Assembly: GCA_041664945.1 (NCBI GenBank)
Contig: JBAYJY010000003.1
Location: 17,587 to 81,586 of the forward strand
Direction: 5' to 3'
DNA length: 64,000 bases
Origin: JBAYJY01 sp041664945
GTDB lineage: Bacteria > UBP15 > UBA6099
Shown: positions 1 through 7,834 of the stretch, in pieces
Layout: each line of letters starts with the position of its first letter
Position numbering within the stretch: position 1 is the first letter of the stretch
Translations under genes and position numbers: made by a program
Notes under the pieces: model-generated
The model's input: only the letters and a program-made list of their open reading frames with translations
Told to the model about the DNA's origin: nothing
Database searches by the model: none

Positions 1-88
1 CCGGACACAGTTTTTTTGATTCAATCGCATGTCTTTCATCAAACGCTTTTATCATTTATTCCGAGTCTGCCGATAGAATTCGGGTTCA

Positions 89-117
89 TTGATGGGCGTA
101 ATTTCCGGCGCTATAAT
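89..117 (+). promoter_or_regulatory. Predicted sigma-70-type promoter for the first secreted protein gene
   Basis: A TTGATG -35 box (89-94) and a perfect TATAAT -10 box (112-117) are separated by exactly 17 bases. Transcription would start near 124, shortly before the first secreted protein gene. The call rests on consensus and spacing alone. Confidence 0.6.
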
Positions 118-173
118 TAATACACAGGCTTCTTAGTCCGTTGATTCCCTCTCGTGGGAAACAGGCGCGTTAT

Positions 174-1268
174 ATGATCTTGCATTCAGTTCAATCGAGA
201 CGATTCATGGCGCATTTTTTTTGCTGCGCCTCCATTCTTTTAATTTCAGCTATTTCGGCTCTGGCCGCTACTGATACAGATGCGAACAAGAACCCCGCGG
301 GCTACAAAAGCGTCTGGAAAGGCGGCCTCGACAGCGGCGAGTGCTATTATTTAGCCAGCCGGGCGCTGAACGGCAATTTCGCCTCCGGCGCCGGCGAAGA
401 GCTGGCCTTGCTGGACGACGCCGGCTTCGGCCATGTCCTGAAATGGAACGGTCAGGGATTCTCCGAGGTATGGATCACTTCAGACCGCATCGCGGACCAG
501 CCGGTGGAAAAAACGGCAGTTGCGGACTTCGCTGGCGACGGGAGCGACTCTTCGGCTCTGATGCTCGCTAACGGCGAGTTGAACGTCTGGAACGGCGAAA
601 GCGATTCATTCGAAATGCTTTGCCGCGACTGCGCATCCGAACTGCGCGGCCAGTACAGAATCCGGCTGATCGCGGCTTCCGACTTCGACGGCGACAGACG
701 CGATGAAATTATCGCGTGGGCTGAGTCGAAAGGACATTTCTATCTCCTTACGCTTGAGCTGTCCGGAGATAAACTCGAACTTTTTTCCAGCCATCAGATC
801 GAGGGCGCCGGCAAAGCGCTCGACATTCTCGTTCTTAAGCGAACGTCCGGAGAAGAAGATTATTTCCTGCTCGAAACAGGAGGTATTTTAGGCTATAGGC
901 TGACAAATCTCGTCGTTGACGAAGAAGGAATCAGGATCGGCCGCCGGCTTCCTCTGAATAAACAATACAAAAAAATCATTTCCGCATGGGCCGGAAAAAC
1001 CAGCCCGAAGAACAAAAGCGCCGTTTTTCTGCTCACATCGCGAGGAGGACAACTCGACCTGATCGCCATTGACCCGACAAGCGGCAAGGAATTGACGCTT
1101 ATAGAAAAAGCGCCTCTTCAAACCCGTTTAGCGCTCTCAGCCGACATCTACGGCGACGGCAAAGAGGAAATTATTTTCACAGAGGTGAATTGCAAATATA
1201 ATATATACTCGAAAGCGCAAACGAAGGCGCCCGGCGCAAGAAACAGCAAACCCGTCAAACAACGCTGA
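174..1268 (+). CDS. Secreted FG-GAP/VCBS-like repeat protein, function unknown
   Basis: A protein of 364 residues from the ATG at 174. The frame is open from a TTG at 141, and an ATG at 207 is also possible; none has a clear ribosome binding site. A hydrophobic stretch followed by AISALAATDTD looks like a cleaved signal peptide, so the protein is probably exported. At least three segments resemble FG-GAP/VCBS calcium-loop repeats: DFAGDGSD, DFDGDRRDE and DIYGDGKEE, each followed by a short hydrophobic strand. This suggests a beta-propeller-like extracytoplasmic protein. No catalytic motif is visible and the substrate cannot be guessed. It lies alone behind its own promoter and ahead of the uracil-DNA glycosylase gene. 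Confidence 0.7.
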   Translation: MILHSVQSRRFMAHFFCCASILLISAISALAATDTDANKNPAGYKSVWKGGLDSGECYYLASRALNGNFASGAGEELALLDDAGFGHVLKWNGQGFSEVWITSDRIADQPVEKTAVADFAGDGSDSSALMLANGELNVWNGESDSFEMLCRDCASELRGQYRIRLIAASDFDGDRRDEIIAWAESKGHFYLLTLELSGDKLELFSSHQIEGAGKALDILVLKRTSGEEDYFLLETGGILGYRLTNLVVDEEGIRIGRRLPLNKQYKKIISAWAGKTSPKNKSAVFLLTSRGGQLDLIAIDPTSGKELTLIEKAPLQTRLALSADIYGDGKEEIIFTEVNCKYNIYSKAQTKAPGARNSKPVKQR

Positions 1269-1352
1269 GCTGACGCCGCGCAGCGGCGGACTTATTTGCG
1301 GCCTTATCAACGCCGGGCGCTTTTTTCGTGTATATTGTTACGGAGGCTTGTT

Positions 1353-1910
1353 TTGAGCGTGTGGGATGACCTGAAAGAAAAAGTTCTTTCCTGCAAGAAA
1401 TGCGAGCTTTGCCGTGAACGGACTCAGGCTGTTTTCGGCGAGGGCGACGCGGATGCAGCAATTATGTTCGTAGGCGAAGGCCCGGGGGCCGAAGAAGACC
1501 GGTTAGGCCGCCCGTTCGTCGGCGCCGCCGGAAAACTGCTCGATGAGATGCTCGCCGGGATCGGCCTCAACCGCACTCAGGTTTTCATCGCCAACATTAT
1601 CAAATGTCGTCCGCCGAACAACAGAGATCCCAAGCCCGAAGAGATTGACGCCTGCAAGGAATACCTCTTCGCGCAAATCGCCTATATCAATCCGAAAGTT
1701 ATCTGCACGCTCGGGCGCCACTCGCTTCACACTCTCGTGCGGCCCGACATAAGTATCTCCAAGGAACACGGAAAGCCGATTCGTTGGAAAGGGCTTCTCT
1801 ATCTGCCGGTATACCACCCGGCGGCCGTGCTTTACCGCAGGCAGCTCATGGACTCCCTGCGCTACGATTTCGAACAGTTAAAACTCGTTTCCGAGCGTGG
1901 ATATTATTGA
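1353..1910 (+). CDS. Type-4 (iron-sulfur) uracil-DNA glycosylase
   Basis: Removes uracil from DNA as the first step of base-excision repair. I place the start at TTG 1353 because a GGAGG lies 6 bases upstream; the frame is open further 5' but that part does not look like the family. The 185-residue product has the four cysteines that hold the 4Fe-4S cluster in family-4 enzymes (C14, C17, C85, C101), the GEGPGAEED active-site motif (41-49) and the conserved HP near residue 155. Length fits the family (about 190-220). The stop codon overlaps the next ATG (TGATG), so it is translationally linked to the YggT gene. Confidence 0.9.
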   Translation: MSVWDDLKEKVLSCKKCELCRERTQAVFGEGDADAAIMFVGEGPGAEEDRLGRPFVGAAGKLLDEMLAGIGLNRTQVFIANIIKCRPPNNRDPKPEEIDACKEYLFAQIAYINPKVICTLGRHSLHTLVRPDISISKEHGKPIRWKGLLYLPVYHPAAVLYRRQLMDSLRYDFEQLKLVSERGYY

Positions 1911-2212
1911 TGACTTTATTCGCGGTAAAAAAAATTATCACGGGCGTTTTTACATTATATGAAGCGCTGATATTTATAAACGTAATACTGTCGTGGTCGC
2001 AACGCCGGCCTGCCGGCCGCATTTGGGACCTGCTCGACATGGTCACCGAACCTGTCCTCGGCCCCTGCCGAGACATTTTGAATTCGCTATACCGGTTCGT
2101 CGGCATAGACCAGCGGAGTTTTCCTCTGGACCTCTCGCCGATGCTCGCGTTAGTTCTTCTGGACCTCGTTCGCCGCGCGGCGCTTCTCGGCGCTGTCCGC
2201 CTGCTGGGATAG
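1910..2212 (+). CDS. YggT family membrane protein
   Basis: A 100-residue protein with two hydrophobic segments (about 5-28 and 75-98) separated by a polar region containing EPVLGPCRDIL, matching the YggT family pattern EPxLxPxRxxxP. YggT proteins are small inner-membrane proteins linked to division and osmotic response; their biochemical role is unsettled. The start is the ATG overlapping the stop of the glycosylase gene. It is followed 18 bases later by a DivIVA gene and then a DUF167 gene, the same order of families as in the ylm region of Gram-positive bacteria, which supports the call. Confidence 0.8.
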   Translation: MTLFAVKKIITGVFTLYEALIFINVILSWSQRRPAGRIWDLLDMVTEPVLGPCRDILNSLYRFVGIDQRSFPLDLSPMLALVLLDLVRRAALLGAVRLLG

Positions 2213-2230
2213 CATTAAATTGGAGGAAAC

Positions 2231-2680
2231 ATGAGCCTCGTTCCGCTCGAAATCACTTCTAAAGAATTTCACAAAACCATGCGCGGATACGATCCGATGG
2301 AAGTCAAAAGCTTCCTTGAGGAAGTGTCGCGCGAGCTCGGCCGCGCGTTGTCAGACAAATCGGCCATCGCCGCCGAACTCAACGCCGTCAAAGATAATCT
2401 CGCGAAGTATCACGAACTTGAGGACGCGATCAAGGAGACGCTCCTTCTCGCGCAACGAACACGTGAAGAAGTCGTCGAATCGGCGAAAAAACAGGCCGAA
2501 CTGATAATCGAAGAGGCCCGCCATCAGGGCCGCAAGATTGAGGAGCGGTACGCTACGCTAAAAGCGACCAAGCGCGAGTTCGAGATCGAGTTCGACGCGC
2601 TGATCTCGGCTTTCCACGGCAAACTGAAAGAGCTTCATGAGCCGGAAGACAAAAGAGACGCCGCGCATGACGCCGATTGA
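2231..2680 (+). CDS. DivIVA domain-containing protein
   Basis: A 149-residue cytoplasmic protein. Residues 1-60 match the DivIVA N-terminal membrane-curvature domain (PLEITSKEFHKTMRGYDPME, then FLEEVSREL), and about 60-145 is a long predicted coiled coil rich in E, K and A. DivIVA proteins assemble at poles or septa and recruit division or growth partners. A GGAGG ribosome binding site lies 7 bases before the ATG. The neighbouring YggT and DUF167 genes are the usual partners. DivIVA-type proteins are commonest in Gram-positive bacteria but also occur in several Gram-negative phyla. Confidence 0.88.
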   Translation: MSLVPLEITSKEFHKTMRGYDPMEVKSFLEEVSRELGRALSDKSAIAAELNAVKDNLAKYHELEDAIKETLLLAQRTREEVVESAKKQAELIIEEARHQGRKIEERYATLKATKREFEIEFDALISAFHGKLKELHEPEDKRDAAHDAD

Positions 2681-2978
2681 AACGCTCGAAACGAAGAAAG
2701 GCCTGAGCTTCGAAGTCAGAGTCAGGCCGTCGGCGGGCCGGAGCGGCTTCGCCGGCGAACACGCAGGCGCTCTGAAAGTCAACCTGAAATCGCCGCCCGA
2801 AGACGGAAAAGCGAACAAAGAGCTTATCGGCATTATAGCGAAAGCTCTGGGCGTCCCTGCCAGCGGAGTGGCGATTGTCTCCGGCGAAACATCCCGGACC
2901 AAGCGCATCGGCGTCTCCGGAGTCAGCCGCGTCAAACTGGATAATTTTCTGGCGGACGTTACAAAAACGGAAAAATAA
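2667..2978 (+). CDS. DUF167 (YggU/UPF0235) family protein
   Basis: A 103-residue protein with the family hallmarks: RVRPSAGRSG near residue 20, LKVNLKSPPEDGKANKELI in the middle, and a SGETSRTKRIGVSG segment. The fold is known for the family but the function is not. I prefer the ATG at 2667, which overlaps the divIVA stop by 14 bases; an in-frame ATG at 2637 would add ten residues. It is the third member of the YggT-DivIVA-DUF167 cluster. Confidence 0.85.
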   Translation: MTPIETLETKKGLSFEVRVRPSAGRSGFAGEHAGALKVNLKSPPEDGKANKELIGIIAKALGVPASGVAIVSGETSRTKRIGVSGVSRVKLDNFLADVTKTEK

Positions 2979-3020
2979 ATTAGATTAATTGAGTGAAGTT
3001 TCTACGAACTGGAGAATAAA

Positions 3021-3545
3021 ATGGCAAAAGCTGAACCGATGGAAAAATGCAGTTGCGGAGGCAAGCTGGCCGATTACGACGATTACTTGGCGAAACAGGC
3101 GGTGAAACGAGGCGTCGCGGCGCTGCCCGCGGCGGTAATTCTGTGCGCTGTATGGGCGCCGCTTTTCTGCCTCGTCCGCTTAGGCATCGGCGGCGTGATC
3201 GGCGCTGCGGGCGCAAGCGCAATTCTGGTTCTGCTTCTGAAAAAGGTTTTTATCGGAATAATATTGGGAGTTCTTGTTTCGGTCGCTGTTGGAATCGGGC
3301 GAAGCGATCTCGGATTGTTTCTCGGCGCAGTAATCGGATCGCTTGGAGGATTCTTCGTAGCGGCTGCGTCGGCAATGCCGCTTAAATCAGACGCAACGCA
3401 TCGTCTCGATGTCGTGCTTGTAGCTGTAATTTCCGGAATATTATGCGCGGCTACTGTTTACTTCGCGGAAGCCTACGGGCGGAGCAAGTATGCGAAATAT
3501 ATCGGGCCGGAACCTCATGAAGGAACCGGCGCAGGCGGCAATTAA
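3021..3545 (+). CDS. Small membrane protein with N-terminal CSCGG motif, unknown
   Basis: A 174-residue protein I do not recognise. After a short polar start containing CSCGGKL (residues 10-16) come about four to five hydrophobic helices rich in Gly, Ala and Val (roughly 35-60, 60-90, 95-115 and 130-150), ending in a polar Gly-rich tail. The paired cysteines could hold a metal but a lone CxC is weak evidence. A GGAG lies 8-12 bases before the ATG. Its TAA stop overlaps the stop of the convergent rpmB gene. Confidence 0.65.
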   Translation: MAKAEPMEKCSCGGKLADYDDYLAKQAVKRGVAALPAAVILCAVWAPLFCLVRLGIGGVIGAAGASAILVLLLKKVFIGIILGVLVSVAVGIGRSDLGLFLGAVIGSLGGFFVAAASAMPLKSDATHRLDVVLVAVISGILCAATVYFAEAYGRSKYAKYIGPEPHEGTGAGGN

Positions 3546-3760
3546 ACTGCAGTTGTCGCTACGGTCGCTTTGCCGGCCTTCTGTACTTTATTCGACCTTA
3601 AACACCGCGTGCAAACTTTCATTGTTTTGCGGACTCCGTCTTTTTCAACGTGCACCGTTCGCAGATTCGGCTTGAACGTGCGCTTCGTTCTGCGGTTCGA
3701 ATGGCTGACGTTGTTGCCGCTCGTAGTCCCTTTACCACACACATCACATTTATAAGACAT
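3542..3760 (-). CDS. rpmB: 50S ribosomal protein L28
   Basis: A 72-residue ribosomal protein. It begins with MSYKCDVCGKG, has the conserved SHSNRRTKR segment, and ends with a KVCTRCLR motif. The cysteines C5, C8, C50 and C53 make a zinc-binding (C-plus) form of L28. A GGAAG lies 6-10 bases before the ATG, and a near-consensus promoter sits about 55-80 bases upstream on the same strand. Its stop codon shares a TTAA with the convergent membrane-protein gene. Confidence 0.96.
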   Translation of the reverse strand: MSYKCDVCGKGTTSGNNVSHSNRRTKRTFKPNLRTVHVEKDGVRKTMKVCTRCLRSNKVQKAGKATVATTAV

Positions 3761-3813
3761 TAGAACACTTCCTTTTCATGCGGTCCCTCGGTTCCCGCGT
3801 AAACAAGCATATG

Positions 3814-3842
3814 ATTTTAGTTTGTATCTCAAAAACTGTCAA
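3814..3842 (-). promoter_or_regulatory. Strong predicted promoter for rpmB
   Basis: On the minus strand, a perfect TTGACA (3837-3842) and a TAAAAT (3814-3819) are spaced by 17 bases. They lie about 54 bases upstream of the rpmB start. This is one of the best consensus matches in the window, as expected for a ribosomal protein gene. Confidence 0.75.
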
Positions 3843-3934
3843 TAGCCTCCTGTTTTGCAAAATCCTCTCGATAGTGGAAATTTTTGTGCGGTTAGGTGTA
3901 TTTTATATCAGGTAAAAGATATATTTTATGGTCT

Positions 3935-5113
3935 ATGGGAGAGTTGCGCTTGGGAACAGAGGCTGACGGGATACAAAAGGTTTTCACTGATAGATTCGGC
4001 GGCGGCGATATTCTGACCGTCCGGGCGCCCGGGCGCGTCAATCTGATCGGCGAGCACACCGACTATAACGACGGGTTCGTGCTCCCAATGGCGATCCTTA
4101 ACGGCATAACAATGGCCGGCCGCAAGCGCGACGACCGGTTGCTCCGCCTGTTCTCAATCGACTACAACGAGGAAGTCACGATCGACCTCGGCGCGCGGTT
4201 CGATAAACGGCCTCAGCGCTGGAGCATGTATATCGACGGGGTCGTGCGATCGTTCGAGGAAGAACTTGGCGATGAACTGCCCGGCTTCGACGCTGTTCTC
4301 ACCGGCGACGTGCCGCAGGGATCGGGCCTAAGTTCGTCCGCCGCGCTCGAAGTGGCGACAGGATTTATGATAAACGAAATGCTCGGCCTCGGAGTCAGCC
4401 GCGTCGAAATCGCGCTCTTCGGCCAGAAAGCAGAGAACAACTACCTCGGCGTCCGTTGCGGCATCATGGATCAGTTCGCATCATGCCTCTGCGCCGCGGA
4501 TTCAGCGCTCTTCCTCGACTGCCGAAGCCTCGATTTCGAGAGGGTTCCGCTTGTTATGAAAAACGAAGCGATTCTTATTCTCGACACCGGGAAGTCGCGC
4601 GGGCTTGTAGACTCGGCCTACAACGAGCGGCGCCGCGCCTGCGAGGACGGCGTGAAACTTTTCGCGGGATGGCTGCCAGGAACGCGCGCTCTGCGCGACG
4701 TATCTTCGGAACAGTACGAGAGATATGCGGATCGTCTGCCGGACGAAGTCCGCAAAAGGTGCCGGCACATCGTTTATGAAAACGAACGCGTGCTCGAAAG
4801 CGTGAAATGCCTCAAGAACGGAAACCTCGCGCGGTTCGGCGAACTGATGTGGGAGTCGCACGACAGTCTGCGCGATGATTTCGAGGTAAGTTGCGCCGAG
4901 CTCGACGCTCTGAACGGGATCGCTCACGGGCTCGACGGAATGCTGGGCGAGCGGATGACAGGCGCCGGCTTCGGCGGCTGCGCGGTCGCGCTCGTCAAAC
5001 GTGAAGCTGAACAACAGGCGCGCGAAACGCTCTCCGCCGGATACCTCGATAAAACAGGACGCAGTCTTAAAATATATGGAACAGGCGCCGCGGACGGCGC
5101 CCGGTTAATTTAG
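3935..5113 (+). CDS. galK: Galactokinase
   Basis: Phosphorylates galactose to galactose-1-phosphate in the Leloir pathway. The 392-residue product carries the galactokinase signature GRVNLIGEHTDYNDGF (33-48), the GHMP ATP-binding loop PQGSGLSSSAALE (from about 127) and the C-terminal MTGAGFGGCAVAL motif. The first signature separates it from the related heptose-7-phosphate GHMP kinases. The start at 3935 is chosen by family length; the frame is open back to 3896 and no strong ribosome binding site decides. It is followed 36 bases later by hldA, so galactose use and heptose synthesis may be co-expressed. Confidence 0.93.
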   Translation: MGELRLGTEADGIQKVFTDRFGGGDILTVRAPGRVNLIGEHTDYNDGFVLPMAILNGITMAGRKRDDRLLRLFSIDYNEEVTIDLGARFDKRPQRWSMYIDGVVRSFEEELGDELPGFDAVLTGDVPQGSGLSSSAALEVATGFMINEMLGLGVSRVEIALFGQKAENNYLGVRCGIMDQFASCLCAADSALFLDCRSLDFERVPLVMKNEAILILDTGKSRGLVDSAYNERRRACEDGVKLFAGWLPGTRALRDVSSEQYERYADRLPDEVRKRCRHIVYENERVLESVKCLKNGNLARFGELMWESHDSLRDDFEVSCAELDALNGIAHGLDGMLGERMTGAGFGGCAVALVKREAEQQARETLSAGYLDKTGRSLKIYGTGAADGARLI

Positions 5114-5149
5114 TTTTCATTTTGGCTTTTGAAAATATAGGAGACATAA

Positions 5150-6160
5150 ATGCCCAAAGTAAAAAAAAGGGAACCCGGACTTAAAGAGTATGTTCGGATG
5201 ATCCGCGAGATTAAAAAAAGCCGCATCCTCGTTATCGGCGATATCATGCTCGACGAATATCTCTGGGGATCGGCGACCCGGATATCGCCGGAAGCGCCGG
5301 TGCCGGTTGTGGAAATAAGGAACCGGACATTCCACGCCGGAGGAGCCGCAAACACTGTTTCGAACATCATCTCGCTCGGCGCCGGCGCCACGCTCATGGG
5401 AGTCGTCGGCAAGGACCAGAGCGGCGACATGCTCAAAAAAATTATCGCCAAAAACGGAATCGGAACAAAACACATCTTAACTGACACAGGCAGGCCGACC
5501 ACAAACAAGGTCCGCATTCTGGCGCAAGGCCAGCAGGTGATGCGCACCGATCAGGAAGAAACCGGCCCGATCAGCCCCGCGCTGACCAACGCTTTAATCC
5601 GCCGCATAGAAAAGATGGCCTGCGACATAGACGGAATAGCGGTGTCAGACTACAACAAAGGCGTGCTCGGCCCGAAACTGATGAGCATGCTGATCAATCT
5701 GGCGAAAGAGAAAGGCAAGATAATCGTCGCCGACCCGAAACCGAAAAATATTGAATGGTTCAAAGGCGTGACGGTAATTACGCCGAACAGGATGGAAGCC
5801 TCGCTGATTTCGGGGATCAACATACACGACGGCCCGTCGCTGATTGAAGGGGGGCGCGCCATACAGCGGGGAATGGGCATCGCGAACGTTCTCGTCACGC
5901 TCGGCGAGGATGGAATGGCGCTGTTCTCGGAAGGAAAAAATGTCGATAAGATTCCGGCCGCGAGCGCTCAGGTTTACGACGTTACCGGCGCAGGCGACAC
6001 CGTGCTCGCCACGGTCGCCGCGAGCCTTGGCTGCGGCCATGCAATAGGGGACGCTGTCCGCCTTGCGAACTACGCGGCCGGCGTAGTCGTCAGAAAACGC
6101 GGCACCGCAACCGTAACCGCGGACGAACTTGCCGACTTCATAAAGAGACATCAATTATGA
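5150..6160 (+). CDS. hldA: D-beta-D-heptose 7-phosphate kinase (RfaE1/HldA type)
   Basis: A PfkB-family sugar kinase making heptose-1,7-bisphosphate for ADP-heptose, an LPS inner-core precursor. The 336-residue protein has the N-terminal GDIMLDEYLWG (from about 30), HAGGAANTVSN, and the PfkB signature VYDVTGAGDT with catalytic base D283. In enteric bacteria this domain is fused to the adenylyltransferase as HldE; here it is a separate gene whose stop overlaps the start of hldC (ATGA). A GGAGA lies 8 bases before the ATG. Presence of this pathway is the main evidence for a Gram-negative outer membrane. Confidence 0.9.
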   Translation: MPKVKKREPGLKEYVRMIREIKKSRILVIGDIMLDEYLWGSATRISPEAPVPVVEIRNRTFHAGGAANTVSNIISLGAGATLMGVVGKDQSGDMLKKIIAKNGIGTKHILTDTGRPTTNKVRILAQGQQVMRTDQEETGPISPALTNALIRRIEKMACDIDGIAVSDYNKGVLGPKLMSMLINLAKEKGKIIVADPKPKNIEWFKGVTVITPNRMEASLISGINIHDGPSLIEGGRAIQRGMGIANVLVTLGEDGMALFSEGKNVDKIPAASAQVYDVTGAGDTVLATVAASLGCGHAIGDAVRLANYAAGVVVRKRGTATVTADELADFIKRHQL

Positions 6161-6651
6161 AAATCGTTCCGCGCGAACAAATAAGCGGCATCTGCGAAGA
6201 ATACCGGCGGCAGGGCAAGAACATCGTTTTCACTAACGGGTGCTTCGACATCATACACCCCGGCCACATCTATTGCCTGTACATGGCCCGCAAGGAAGGC
6301 GACCTGCTCGTCATTGGACTGAACGACGACGGCTCCGTGCGCGGCCTCAAAGGCCCTACCCGCCCGATTTTCTCTCAGGACGAACGCGCGGAACTGCTCG
6401 CTTCTTTTTTCTTCGTCGACCATGTCGTTCTGTTCAACGAAGACACGCCTCTTAATCTCGTGCTTCAGGTCCGGCCTCAGGTTATCGTCAAAGGCGGCGA
6501 TTACGAGCCGGATACGATTGTCGGCCGAAAAGAGGTTGAAGCCGAAGGCGGACGGCTCGTCGTTATTCCGCCCATGCCCGGCTTTTCGAGCAGCCGCCTT
6601 ATTAAAGCGGTGGCTGACGCCGCGAACGGCATTGACAAAACGCGATCTTAG
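6157..6651 (+). CDS. hldC: Heptose 1-phosphate adenylyltransferase (RfaE2/HldC type)
   Basis: Transfers AMP to heptose-1-phosphate to form ADP-heptose. The 164-residue protein contains the nucleotidyltransferase signature TNGCFDIIHPGH with the catalytic HxGH at 34-37, the VRGLKGPTRP segment and a closing GFSSSRLI motif, all typical of the HldE C-terminal domain. It overlaps hldA by 4 bases (ATGA), so the two enzymes that are fused in enteric bacteria are here produced as coupled single-domain proteins. Confidence 0.92.
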   Translation: MKIVPREQISGICEEYRRQGKNIVFTNGCFDIIHPGHIYCLYMARKEGDLLVIGLNDDGSVRGLKGPTRPIFSQDERAELLASFFFVDHVVLFNEDTPLNLVLQVRPQVIVKGGDYEPDTIVGRKEVEAEGGRLVVIPPMPGFSSSRLIKAVADAANGIDKTRS

Positions 6652-6684
6652 CGTTTCCGGCTTTCCGCCGGCTCATCACAACTA

Positions 6685-7431
6685 ATGGATTTTCTTAAAC
6701 CGATAAACAGTTTGGCTTCCCGCGCGGCGGCGCTTATTATGCCGTTCAAATGTCCCGGCTGCGGCGCGGTAGGCGAAAGCTTTCTCTGCCGCGAATGCGA
6801 AAAAAAGACGGCGGCGGTCGTCGAGCCCTACTGCAAGCGCTGCGGGCGCCCGCTCCCGCCCGGCGTGAGCGAAACGGCGGACTGCAAGGAATGCCGCGAC
6901 TCTGATTTGCCGTTCGACCTCTGCCGCTCTGTTTTCTTTTACGCGCCTCCGGTCGACGAACTGATTAAAAAATTTAAATTCAAACGCAACTACACCGCCG
7001 GCCGCTGGCTGCTGGACGGCGTGTGCATCCGCGCCCAGTTTCAGCCGGGATTTTTTCCGGGCTTCGATTCCGCCGACGGCATTGTGCCTGTTCCCCTGCA
7101 TCCGCTCAAAATTCTTCAACGCGGTTTCAATCAGTCGGAATTTTTCGCCGACGGATTCGGGCGGCAACTGAAAGTCGAACAGATGCCATGCCTCGTCAGG
7201 CGGCGGTACACGCGCCCCCAGTCGCTGCTTCCTCTGAAGGAACGCGAGAAAAATGTGCGAGGCGCGTTCGCCGTGAGCAGGAACGCGCCGATCGCCGGCA
7301 AAAAGCTTATTCTGATAGATGACGTGATGACATCAGGCGCGACTGTTTACGAATGCGCGCGGGCGCTGAAAGAAGGCGGCGCCGCGGAAGTGTATATATT
7401 CACTATCGCGAGAAGGGCGCTATATGTATAA
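6685..7431 (+). CDS. ComF family phosphoribosyltransferase-like protein
   Basis: A 248-residue protein of the ComF/GntX family. The N-terminus has two zinc-finger-like cysteine sets (CPGCG...CREC and CKRCG...CKEC, residues 23-71), and the C-terminus has the PRTase signature LILIDDVMTSGAT (about 210-222) typical of the family. ComF proteins are linked to DNA uptake in competent bacteria, but many carriers are not known to be competent. Its end overlaps the next gene by 8 bases. No other competence gene is in the window. Confidence 0.85.
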   Translation: MDFLKPINSLASRAAALIMPFKCPGCGAVGESFLCRECEKKTAAVVEPYCKRCGRPLPPGVSETADCKECRDSDLPFDLCRSVFFYAPPVDELIKKFKFKRNYTAGRWLLDGVCIRAQFQPGFFPGFDSADGIVPVPLHPLKILQRGFNQSEFFADGFGRQLKVEQMPCLVRRRYTRPQSLLPLKEREKNVRGAFAVSRNAPIAGKKLILIDDVMTSGATVYECARALKEGGAAEVYIFTIARRALYV

Positions 7432-7834
7432 ATTTCTGGCGGTCGATCCCGGAAGCGGAAAATGCGGATTGGCCGTGATGACATCGGACGGGGCGGCGCT
7501 GGGAAAACTCGTCGCCCCGGCCGGCAATGTGGCCGAAGCGGCGGCGGATCTCGCTAACCGTTTCGGCGGCGTCGATCTTGTCGTGGTCGGTTCAGGCACG
7601 GGCGGCGCCGCTGTTGCCGATAAGTTACGAGCCCACGCCGGCCTGCCCTCCCGAGCCGTTTTATCGCCCGAACAGAACACGACTCTCGAAGCGCGGCTTC
7701 TTTACGAGCGCGAGAACCCGCGCCCGCTGCCCCTGCGGCTGATCCCGCGCTGGCTGTTCGCCCCGCCCGCAGACCTCGATGCTTACGCCGCCGTCGCCAT
7801 AGGCCTGCGTTATCTTAAAGAAAACCCGAAATGA
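7424..7834 (+). CDS. YqgF/RuvX-like RNase H-fold protein
   Basis: A 136-residue RNase H-like protein. It shows the expected pattern of acidic residues: an N-terminal AVDPGSGKCGLAV strand (catalytic-type D8), a central VVVGSGTGG strand, E103-region EQNTTLEARLLY, and a final DLDAYAAVAIGLRYL helix. This resembles the Holliday-junction-resolvase-like YqgF group that includes the pre-16S rRNA nuclease. The match is clear at fold level but it is not a textbook RuvX, so the substrate is uncertain. It overlaps comF by 8 bases and the following gene by 4 bases, pointing to one transcript. Confidence 0.7.
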   Translation: MYKFLAVDPGSGKCGLAVMTSDGAALGKLVAPAGNVAEAAADLANRFGGVDLVVVGSGTGGAAVADKLRAHAGLPSRAVLSPEQNTTLEARLLYERENPRPLPLRLIPRWLFAPPADLDAYAAVAIGLRYLKENPK

